Part shown: one piece after another, positions 10,022-18,780 of the stretch | Numbering within the stretch: the stretch's first letter is position 1 | How the letters are laid out: each line of letters starts with the position of its first letter | Source of the DNA: Antrodiella citrinella | Lineage: Eukaryota > Basidiomycota > Agaricomycetes > Polyporales > Steccherinaceae | NCBI GenBank assembly: GCA_004802725.1 | Contig: SGPM01000439.1 | Span: 1 to 19,005 of the forward strand | DNA length: 19,005 bases | Direction of reading: 5' to 3' | Notes under the pieces: model-generated | Database searches by the model: none | The model's input: only the letters and a program-made list of their open reading frames with translations | Told to the model about the DNA's origin: nothing | Made by a program: the position numbers and the translations under genes

Positions 10022-10337
10022 CAGGTCTGTCCAGCGTCATTCAAGTTCCGCCTGCCATCTCCTGACGAGTTCAGTGATCCCGGGTCGGCACAGTCTTCGT
10101 ATTTTCGTTCGGCTTCCTCCTGATTCTGACTCGAAACTAGGACGATTGGCTGTGTGCAGCGAGTCTTGCAAAGCTCCAACGGACTCGGAGTTACGGTAGC
10201 TGCTATGTGCAGCACGGCGGGAGTAGATAGGAGGAGTCATGACACCAGGATTTGTCGAAGAAAGAGTAGATGCGGTCGCATTCGTGGAAAACTTGCAAGA
10301 TAAGCCTGTGTCAGCCTGAGGAGACACAGCGGGTTCA
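10022..10337 (-). repeat. repeat unit Y2, diverged inverted copy of Y1
   Basis: Read on the minus strand this aligns with 767-1045, with moderate divergence and indels. It carries the peptide ITELVRRWQAELE ending in a stop at about 10037, matching ITEFVRRQAELR in Y1. It directly follows the Z part of the right arm, so on this side the order (minus strand) is Y-end, Z, Y, whereas on the left it is X, Y, Z, X. This supports an ancestral tandem array. Confidence 0.6.
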
Positions 10338-10341
10338 CCTT

Positions 10342-10995
10342 TCGCAACTGCGGAGGAAGTACAGGAAGCTCGGGTGTGGAGGAACGGAGTGAAGCACGTC
10401 AGTCCGTGGCGAGAGGGCGACGGCGAGGGTCGTTGAGGTACTTTACCATGGTCCAATCGTCCAGGAGGAAGTGATGGAGTTTTAGTGTAAATCACTCGAT
10501 TTCATGAGCATCGATGATATACATACAAGTTCGACAACACAGCGCACACAAATTGCAAAAGACGATATGACACTAACTTCAGACTTCGGCTCACTCGTGA
10601 GTCTCCTCGATTCATCATTATGCTTGCTCGTCGAGGCCCTACTCCTGCAAGTCCGTAATGTTCAGGCCATCTGGCGATCTGACGCTGTCTTTCTGGCACA
10701 AGCTGAAATGCTGGTCAGGAATGGCACAATGGACCAGCCAAGGCCTACGCACCTTTGTCCGGAGCAAATCTGTCTAGCGTAGCTCGGCCTGTCTCCTGAC
10801 GAATTCAGTGATGATGGGTCGGTACACGACATTGTCTTCGTATTTTGGTACAGCTTCCTAATTCTGGCTCCGACACCTATCAAGGCGACCCGGGCGTATC
10901 CAGAGCTGGCTGTCGTGGGGATGTTGTAGCGATAGCTTTTGGATTGAACACTGGGAAGAGCATCGTGAATGTCGGGACTCTGGAGGAAAGTTCCC
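10342..10995 (-). repeat. right arm of the large inverted repeat
   Basis: This is the reverse complement of 95-229 plus 946-1473, lacking the 716 bp (230-945) of the left arm. The outer boundary is sharp: homology starts at GGGAACTTTCC in both arms (95 and 10995) and the flanks beyond differ. It is separated from the left arm by about 8.9 kb that holds four apparently intact genes. Confidence 0.85.
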
Positions 10996-11301
10996 GCCTG
11001 TTACAGTTTTCGTTGTAACTTGTAGTTATATTTCTTTTCTTTTCTTTGCTTAACGGACTCTTATTCCTTGTCTCGTCATTCATCATGACTCATCTCCACA
11101 TGACTTACTTATCATGTGACTTGCTTATTCAACATAAGCTGTAGGGCTTACTCATCGATGCCCGCTGTATTACTAAGTCTCTTTGCTTATCTTTTCTCTT
11201 GACTCATCATATCTGTACTTGTATATAAACTAGCAGTCTCGCTGTGGACCATCCTCAGCTTGACCTCCTTTGTTCAATACACAAAGTGTCCTAAGCAAGA
11301 C
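10996..11301 (+). other. promoter-like, possible LTR relic
   Basis: No gene is seen. A T-rich start is followed by two perfect TGACTCA sites (11086-11092, 11200-11206; the Gcn4/AP-1 type), several TGACTTRCTTA-like repeats, a TATATAAA box at about 11222-11230 and a TTGTTCAATACACA stretch at about 11270-11283. The order resembles the U3-TATA-R-U5 layout of a fungal LTR on the plus strand, but I could not fix its ends or a target duplication. It points into the 3' end of the XPG relic, where no plus-strand gene follows. Confidence 0.3.
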
Positions 11302-13131
11302 CTAGACAGTGACATCACTATTCAGACTGAACCTTGACTTGCTTATCACGCTTCGTCGTAACATGGTCTCAGCGCGGACCATAGGCGGCAGCGCCGTTGG
11401 AGGCATCACAGACCACCCAAACGGAAGGCTGCGAGCGTGCAATTCCCTTCCAGTGAGCTCTTCAACCGGGGCAGCGGCAGACGCTGTCGCCTCAGTAGCG
11501 GGTGCTGTAGACGTGTCTGAGTCTCGAGTGATAGTGCTATTGAGCACAGTGGGATTCGCATGCGACAGGATCGCCGTCGGGATATTGATCTTGAGTATCA
11601 CCTGTTGTTCCACGTCGTTGCTGTCGTTCTTGCGGTGGGCGGGATGAAGAAGTCCTTTGAGCAAACATGTCACGTAGGGCGTGACACGGAAGGCAAACCA
11701 GCGTGCAGGGACCTGAGTGCCGTTGATGGTTGTCGCGGCGCGGTTCATCATCTCGTAATTATCCTAGATGAAACAATCAGTTATGAATATCAATACATTT
11801 GACAGGTTTGAACGCAACACATACCTTAATAGCTGCACCCGACTCATCCCAAGGGGACCCGTGCAGGATATCAGAGATTAATTCACGCAAGAAAACTCCC
11901 TCCCAAATCCATTTGTTGAACTTGGCTATGATGCCCGTCAGGACCGTCAGGACTCCCCAGGTGAAGTATGCCTCGCACAGTTGAGCCAACCGCACATAGT
12001 CGGGATGGGGTCTTGCCAATTTGAATGAGTAGATGTTCTCGAAAGGGAGCGGCAACGTGACAGGATGCACATATGCGTTGATGATGTCGACATCAGGGAA
12101 GGTGTCCGTTACCTGCGCTGCAAGGGAGGGGTAGACTCGGCCGAGGTATCTGCAGGGATCAGTCTTCAAATAGGTGCGAAGAGACTTGCGCCATCCAACG
12201 AGATACTCTGCAAGTGCAGTCGGATCGTCCACATCCAATTGGGCTCTAGCGAGGAGTGCATCACCTAAGCCGTACTGTGCAAGTTTAGATGCAACAACAG
12301 TACCACATCCGCTGAGCCCAGCCTGTGGATATTTTTGTAAGAAAATATGATGCGCGAGTGAGTTACAACTTACCTTGGCATAATCTCCGCCGCTGAGCAG
12401 CGCAATCAGCAATAGACCACCACAAGTGAGAGCGGGGTTCATCTCGAGTATGTTAGACTGTGTGTTATATGGTCACAACTTCGGCATCACTTTTGATACT
12501 TGGACTGCAACGAGAGTGAGTGGCGGACATCAACGAAGTCCACACAACAGTGAATACTTACTTGCGAATGATGGTGTGAGCACCGAAAACTAAGGTGTCA
12601 CTGTCGTCAGTCAGGACAGCATCAATGATCCACTGGGAATTCATCAGGGCGAGTTTGGCTTCAGCCTCGCCAGGTGCCTGCAAAGGATGGTCAGCGCAAA
12701 ATTGAATTGATTGCCTAGGGGAATACTGCACCTGATGCGTAGCAAATCGAAAAGCCTCATCCAAGGCTTGGGTACCCACAGTCAGGAAGTGGTCCTGGGT
12801 GACAACCTTCTTTCCCCGTTTGAAGCTCGGACGCTCGGGACCATCAAACACGACCGGAATGACGGGAAGTGCAAACAAACGAGCCATCCGAGAGATGATG
12901 ACTCTCAGCTCTGGATATTCGCCTGTCTGCGCATGCGAGGAAACAAAAGGCTGTTGAACCTGGCAAAATCAAATGCTGATGTACGAGTGAGCAGTTGTGA
13001 TACAAGACAGAGCCCCAGACATACCTTGTGTCGATGCCAACCACACATCCATGCATACCAGACGGGCCTGCGACACCCGTTCTGATGGCGTACTCCGCCA
13101 TCGTGCAAGTCTCTTGCGCTTGTTTGAGGAG
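11302..13131 (-). pseudogene. XPG-I / PIN-like nuclease gene, broken
   Basis: This is a relic of the FEN1/GEN1-like structure-specific nuclease family that is multi-copy in mushrooms. Minus-strand segments are 13131-13025, 12959-12732, 12677-12562, 12504-12374, 12322-11825 and 11763-11302. Landmarks in order: VVGID, YPELR, FDGPERPSFKRGKK, APGEAEAKLA, DAVLTDDSDTLVFGA, LLSGGDY, LSGCG, and a long C-terminal part ending at 11302. The acidic metal-binding residues are kept. Three defects: no N-terminal MG..LW start is found, and the frame begins beside an LTR; the only canonical donor after GIDT (at 13024) joins the next segment out of frame; and near 12463-12470 the frame shifts after VVTI, before NTQSNILEMNPAL, as if two bases of a TA run were lost. 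The first Met is at 13101. An unusual splice at the first junction cannot be excluded. Confidence 0.78.
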
Positions 13132-13489
13132 CTGTGTTGAGAGCATATACAGTGAGTACCTTGTTAGAATCCACAAGAGATGAAGGGAACAAGTTGATGT
13201 ATTTTCAGAGACCAGAGGTGGTCTTATATACAGCTACAGGACGTTCTATGGTATTCTATACAAAGGAGAATGTCCCTACAACGTCCATTGAGATGAGGAT
13301 AAAGGAATAAAGACATAAAGAGTATAAAGAACAAAGGAAGTGGCACAAAGCATCTTGGCCATTGAGTGGCCAAGTGATAGTGAAGTGTGAAGTGTGAAGA
13401 ATGTGAAAGATGTGAAAGTGTCCACTGCAGTTCTAGACTGCTCCTCTGGCTATCACACTGAGTGGCACACAACGAGTGGCACACTGTGT
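13132..13489 (-). mobile_element. solo LTR with 6-bp target duplication
   Basis: The LTR occupies 13138-13483 (346 bp). On the minus strand it starts TGTGCCACTCG and ends GCTCTCA, giving the standard TG...CA ends. The hexamer ACACAG (plus strand CTGTGT) flanks it exactly at 13132-13137 and 13484-13489. A TATATAAGAC box on the minus strand (13230-13221) lies about 85 bp before the LTR end, as expected for the U3/R boundary. Inside are an 8-bp hairpin (CTTGGCCA 13354-13361 / TGGCCAAG 13367-13374) and GTGAA-type short repeats at about 13378-13420. No internal retrotransposon sequence is present, so it is a solo LTR left by recombination. Its promoter would fire into the XPG relic. Confidence 0.75.
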
Positions 13490-13563
13490 CCGCTTTCAGT
13501 CAGAGTGGCTGATACCAACTCTAACAATTATTCCATGTGTGACGTACCTTCACAAGGTTTTCA

Positions 13564-15261
13564 GATTGAAGGTCGATCGCGTGTTGAAACCGGATCACCT
13601 TGATGGTCACTTGGACTCTGCAGTAAGTTGCGGCGACTTAGTCGCTCTGGACGCATACTTCAAGAGGTTCAAATCACAGTAAGTTCTCAGATTCGTTGTC
13701 AAGGCCCAGGTCTGATAAATTTTCAGGTCGATGACAGCGCAAGGCAGAGACATGAGCGTATGGGCCCCTTTCTTTGAGGCTGCTGCCTCAACCCCTGCAG
13801 GTACAGAAACTTCCATCGACAAAGCAATGGAAGTGGCGCTGTTCCGGAGGCCAGCTCAAGATGTCTTAGACGCGATTCCCAACCCTACTTTGCTCCAGCT
13901 GCCTGAACCGATTCCGTATCCGCATGTGGAGACCTGCAAGCTCGACAAATGTTCTTGCCCCCCAGGCACTTTGTACTCCAAGTGCTCAGAGCACGATTTC
14001 GTCGCCATCAAGACTGCGTACGATCCTGAAGCACCTGATAACAGGCGAGAACCCTACCTCACAGAAACAGATCCGGGTCTGCCACCTGATATCAGAGCGA
14101 AATTGTGGACATCGAAGGAGATGCGTTTTGCTGAGGATGCAGCGGTACCAACAGATCTTGAGGATCTTGCTCAGAAAGTACGTCTGTTTTCATTCTTAAC
14201 GCTACAGTTATTCTGATTTTCGACCATAGTTGAAGACTCATTTTGATGAGAATGGCATGAAGCAACCCAAGAAGTATATTCGAATCCATCCAGAATTGTA
14301 TGCAGGGTAGGTATCGTACCTTGGGCTCCCAAGTGATTATAACTGAACAAAAACTTCTCACAGGAAAGAGCTTATGATCTTGGACCAGGACGATAAGCTT
14401 ATTGCTCTTATCGATGGCTCAATCTCAACGCACATAACTCGCAATCTTGCTGCGAGGCTCAAGGCTGCTCTGGCCTGTAGCCTGAAACCTGAGGACGAAG
14501 TCCGCCACAGAGACAGCAAGAAAGATGAGGACCGCGCTTTTGTAGCGCTCCATTTTGAAATATACGCAAGATACTGCTACAAGGTGCGACCACTATCTCT
14601 TTTGTGTGTCTGCCATTTTTGACCTTTCTTCTCCTTCAGGGAGATAATTTTCCTGTGGATGTCAGCCCCTTTTTATTGGTGGATGAACAAAACAATCCCC
14701 TTCCGCACACGACACTGCAGCCTTACGAGTCGACAGATATGGTGAATCGCCACCAAGCCTTTGAGGAACTGCGGGCGGCCTGGCAAATGCTATTCGACCA
14801 TGTTCGAGATAAGGTGAGCTTCAGGATCTCAAAGAGTCGACCAATATTTACTCGTTGCATAGCTCTACCAGCATTTGCCAGACGAGTTTGAGGAAGTCGT
14901 TGCCTATGCCAATTCGTTACCTCACTGGACTGCCCCAGCTGCCTATCCGTTCAGCGGTTTTGTGGTGAATCTCAACGTGATGACTCGCAGCCATCGTGAT
15001 ACGAAGGACACTTCAATATGCCTCGTGCTCGTCCTCGGTGAACCTGAGGGTGGCGACCTATGCTTGGTGGAACCTGGGCTAACGGTCAAGCTGAGGGAGG
15101 GAGATTTCATCGTATTTCCCTCAGGTAAAATCACTCATTTCAATCTTCACTACGTTGGTGAGCGTATATCCACAGTTTTCCATGGGGATAAAGATGGGGA
15201 GTTCTGGCGGAAGTATTACGGCCACTGGCAGCGGCATCAGCACTGGAGCGGTTCGCAGTAA
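13564..15261 (+). CDS. TET/JBP-like 2OG-Fe(II) dioxygenase, 5' end uncertain
   Basis: This family, greatly expanded in mushrooms, is related to enzymes oxidising methyl groups on DNA bases with 2-oxoglutarate and Fe(II). Exons are 13564(?)-13678, 13727-14177, 14230-14306, 14364-14583, 14640-14813 and 14863-15261. Counting from the first ATG (13731) gives 438 aa. The catalytic core lies in the last exon: HRD (His350, Asp352) as the HxD iron ligands, a GGDLCL strand, GDFIVFPS, a distal His (398 or 402) and Arg407 in GERIS for the cosubstrate, so it looks catalytically complete. Upstream is a Cys cluster, CKLDKCSCPPGTLYSKC (about residues 68-84). The segment 13564-13678 is open and splices in phase, but has no ATG. 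Its 5' side meets the solo LTR at 13483, so the N-terminus may be truncated. The target nucleic acid is unknown. Confidence 0.75.
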
Positions 15262-15831
15262 GCCTCAATACTACATATTGTTTGATTATTACTTGTAGCC
15301 TACAATCAGCCCATTACGCTCACCGATACGCGCACCGACATTGCCCACCCAAATCTCCTCACCCAACCTGATTCATTCGGAGAAATCCACACAAAAAGGC
15401 TGGGCCCAACGACACACCTGCATGTTTATGCTTTTGACTACAGGCTGCCTCGCCATCCTCCGAACGACCGCTTCTCAAGTACGCACAAGATCATGTTACG
15501 AACCTGTGCCAGGTACACCCTCGCTCCGATCGCCACATCCCACTCCACGCGATCTTGCTACAGTATCGACAAAATTGGGACGGGTTAGGCCCAACTGTTT
15601 GCTCCATTTTCGAACAATTTCGCCGTACTGCAGCTTGACGTTTGTTCACCGTCGCGCCAGGTTTTCTTGCGATAACTCATTTTCGCGTCGCTACTCGGCG
15701 CTCAGCGCGTACAAACATCTCAACGCAAACTGTCACCTCAGCAACTCTCACTCAATAACCAACTAATATCACACTCTTCTCATTTACCACTCAAGACAAT
15801 TCCTACCTCGACCTTCTCCTTCAAGCTAACA
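15262..15831 (+). promoter_or_regulatory. intergenic, upstream of the small gene
   Basis: No gene is supported; the open frame at 15341-15766 has no family features and a biased composition. The last 60 bp before the ATG at 15832 are rich in C and T with the start context CTAACAATGG, a good basidiomycete translation start. No clear TATA box is seen. Confidence 0.35.
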
Positions 15832-16398
15832 ATGGATTCAGGACCTAACAAAGGCGAGTCATAATCCATAATCCCTTTCGCTTACCATCTTGTCTACTGA
15901 ATAGTGTCGTTGCACTAGGAGTCGCTAAGAGCGTTCACGTTGAGCCAGGCCTCAACGCTCGCATTAGAGACAATGCGGATCAAAGCTATTCAACGGCATC
16001 TGAGTCGGTCGCGGGAGGCGTGAGCAAAGGCAGCGGTGATGGCGCGGTATCTGGGCAGGTGAGTCTGGTTCGTTTTCGATTGACATCGGACGGGACTATA
16101 ACATCGGGCCCCAGCAACAGAACACACAACGGACTCGCCTCGAGTTTCCCATAGATGATGCCGACCCTGCTGAGACCGCTGTGTTGGGCGTGAAAGGGGA
16201 AACGATGTACGCGGAGTCCAACGGGAATGTGTATTGGGATTTGGAGGGAATGGGAGCCAATCAGGTATGTATTTGCTAACTACGGGCTTGATACCTGACA
16301 TTGACTGCGAACAACTACAGACTAAGGATCAGAGAGAGGCGGTAATGCGCGCCGCCGGATACTCTGACCATTTCATGAGTGGGTTCGCTCGCGACTGA
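15832..16398 (+). CDS. small hypothetical protein, four exons
   Basis: Exons are 15832-15853, 15919-16058, 16115-16264 and 16321-16398 (129 aa), all in phase. The first intron begins with GC (AAG|GCGAGT) and ends TAG at 15918; no GT donor gives an open frame, and the GC donor fits the GC-AG consensus well. The protein is polar and acidic with no signal peptide, membrane span or cysteine. Its best-formed parts are VEPGLNARIRDNADQS (15-30), a Gly/Ser-rich stretch, a middle part with LEFPIDDADPAE, and a C-terminus ending GYSDHFMSGFARD. I recall no function for it. Clean splicing of four exons and sensible composition make it a likely real gene. An alternative acceptor two codons downstream in the third exon is possible. 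Confidence 0.65.
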
Positions 16399-17132
16399 GT
16401 CCGTATTGGTGTCTTCTTGAAACTTGTCACGTCTCGTCTTGTTGAATACAAAGTCTGCTCTTCAGAACGCCCTTTTCGACGCTCGAATCCCTGCCAACAT
16501 CCAACATATCTGCCACTCGTACGACCCAATATTGCTTCAAGGTTCACATCTGCTCCACGTCGTCCGTGTCCCGTCTCTTTTTCCAGGCTATCCGCTCAAC
16601 ATCGACTGGCTGCGGGCAGCCTGTATATTTCGTATCAGCCCACACCCATCTCCAGCTGACCGGCGAACAGACGAGTGATGAAAACACCGCGACCCGCCCG
16701 ACTCAATCTCAATATTGTCGAACGACCTGGTACAAGGACCGTCTGCTTACCGTCGTCTTTGTTTCTCTATATTTCTTTATCCTATCTAGTTTATACAAGC
16801 CTGACGAAGCAGAACGGACGAGCTACAGCTATGCTACAGCCTACCGGGCTGTAGAAGTCGGTACGAAGCTTCGCGGGTGCTGGTGATAAATCGGGACGTG
16901 CTGAGATTGAATCTGCGCCTGAGGAGCAGCGAAATGCTAGCGGCTGATCATTATAGCCGCTCACCGCCTAGCCCTCAAAAGCCCGAAAGCCCACTGCAGC
17001 CTAGCCTTAGCCTCTGTGCAGCATGTGCTGGCGTCTCAAGCTTCTTTCGGAAATTGCTGATGTATGACAATCATATATACTCATACCACTGAAAACAACA
17101 CAATGTGTAGTGCTATTGAGAGATCACATGTT
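16399..17132. other. intergenic with two perfect hairpins
   Basis: No gene is supported; open frames of 71-106 codons overlap each other and have no motifs. Two exact inverted repeats stand out: CTACAGCC (16834-16841) / GGCTGTAG (16847-16854) with a 5-nt loop, and AGCGGCT (16939-16945) / AGCCGCT (16955-16961) with a 9-nt loop. The start is the likely 3' UTR of the small gene. Confidence 0.35.
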
Positions 17133-18280
17133 GGGCGCTTATTGATGAAATGAATGCATTGATTACGATTCCTGAAGAATGAAGGAATCGTTCTTGGTGG
17201 AAGGTTGGCAGGGGGGTTGTAAACAAAAACATTTTTGCCCAAACTGTGGGAGTATTTTTTTGTATTGATAGTCAGTAATCTGAGACTCTATGGTTGATAC
17301 AACGCTTAAACGCTCAAAAAGCGCCCATATTTTGTATTGAGGTCAGTACATATTGTGATCATCAATAGTACTGGTTTTGTATTACTGATGTAATCCTAAG
17401 GCCTCTTGATCTAGATCGCTAATCAGACCATTTTTCCCTCAAATTCCACCAATCCTTTTACCCTCTAAAATCATGTTTCACTTCATATTCCACTCCTGCG
17501 GTTTTGAAACGAGGATCAGTCATATTTTGCATATGTGGAAACTCATTTGGTGTATAGCTTAGATTACGTTAAGCGCCCATCGATCGGAGCAGCTGGGGTC
17601 AAGCTGGGGTGGCTCAAATTGTAACACAAAGGTATGATGTCATTCACTGGACATTCCTACGAGGATGCTAGCTAATGATGTCATTTCACTGTATAGCTAT
17701 TGTACTACAATCAAATCTCATGATCTATGTACTGATCTAGGTAGCAGTAGGCAATAATTCTTCAATTGTGAAGTGAGTTCTGCACCGACGGCCACCTTGT
17801 TTACGGGCATTTGAATGTGTTTGAATTTTGCTCCTTTTGAGATGATAACTGTGGGAAATGGACGACTTTGAGATTTGTGTGTTTTGAAGGGGGGAATAGA
17901 GAGTTCTGGGGCGATAGAATAGAGAAGATATAGCCAATGTGATAGGGGGGATGGATGCAAATGATGTCATACAATGTACACAGTGCTGCCTCCCACCTAT
18001 TGACATCATTGTGTACCGCATAGGGTGCTCCACGCGACGGGCGCTTATCGCAGAGTCGAGCGTTTGGGGAACTTGTAGAGACAACTGTGAGCTCAATTTT
18101 GCTCGCGCAGGCCTGGGGTTTGTAGGTGTGTCAATATTCCTTCAAAGCGCATCTGTCGAGATACTGACCGTGGGAAATGAATGAGGTTCAGTTTTCGACT
18201 TTTTGGCAGGAGCTGAGGTTGGGGATGCAATTGTGAGGTCAATTCTGCTCATATGGCTTCAAACTTTGTACGTATGAGCT
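17133..18280. repeat. AT-rich region of short diverged repeats
   Basis: Several motifs recur. GGGCGCTT or its complement occurs at 17133-17140, 17319-17326, 17571-17578 and 18039-18046. TGATGTCA or its complement occurs at 17635-17642, 17676-17683, 17962-17969 and 18001-18008. A TTTTGTATT(G/A)-type unit recurs near 17262, 17331 and 17375. A longer unit starting 'TTGTGAGGTCAATTCTGC' (18231) has diverged copies at about 17766 and 18085, each followed within about 95 bp, in the first two, by GTGGGAAATG. No coding sequence is supported. The pattern suggests decayed non-autonomous elements or an old local array. Confidence 0.45.
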
Positions 18281-18780
18281 GCATTATCATAGGTTAACGG
18301 AAAGAATGATTAACTGATGTACTTCCACAGGAGTCAAGATGAACAGGCTCGTCAGTTCCACCAACCTGGCGAGAGGTTTCTGCCGGAAGGAGTTGTCGGA
18401 GAAATGGATCAGGTGGTAGATCAGGGATGATTTTTCAGTTTTCATCATTTGTTCTTCAAAGCCAGTTTACTTCATCCTCGTTCCTATTCATCGCTCATTC
18501 CATCTATGCTATCCCACTTCCCCTCTTAAATCTCCCTTTTCCATCCGTGTCATGAGGTATAGACTACGCATCCCGACGAGTCAAATATCCTGTCAAAAGT
18601 CAATCTGTACCATATTTTGTCTTTTACTTTCACAACTTCAGATCAAATTTCTTGGAAGCTACATAAAGACAAGCAGGATAAAGGACAGCAGGACAGACAA
18701 TGACAAGCTCTTTGTTCTCATTATCCGTTGACTTTCTATTGTGCTATTATTTTTCTTACTTCTTTTCCATGGTTCTAAAC
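18281..18780 (+). other. intergenic with one exon-like relic
   Basis: Mostly AT-rich with no gene. The one exception is 18331-18430: a branch-like TAACTGATG and an acceptor CCACAG (ending 18330), then 32 open codons with balanced composition ending in TGA, preceded by a possible donor GTACGTATG at about 18269. It could be a last exon of a lost gene. No family is recognised. Confidence 0.25.

Noticed and set aside
95..10995. Whole 10.9 kb as a giant transposon with terminal inverted repeats
   Set aside because: The cargo includes the housekeeping gene CAB2, there is no transposase or captain gene, and the arms lack matched ends and target duplication.
11309..11647. 112-codon plus-strand open frame
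   Set aside because: Antisense of the last exon of the XPG-I relic, which has clear family support on the minus strand.
13394..13603. Plus-strand open frame as N-terminus of the dioxygenase
   Set aside because: Much of it is inside the solo LTR and its frame does not join the next exon; the splice-consistent frame is the one ending at 13678.
15341..15766. 141-codon plus-strand open frame as a gene
   Set aside because: Low-complexity composition rich in Ser, Thr, Arg and His, no motif, no splice continuation; lies in the upstream region of the next gene.
17133..18280. CRISPR-like or satellite array
   Set aside because: Repeats are diverged, unevenly spaced and in both orientations; the organism is a eukaryote.
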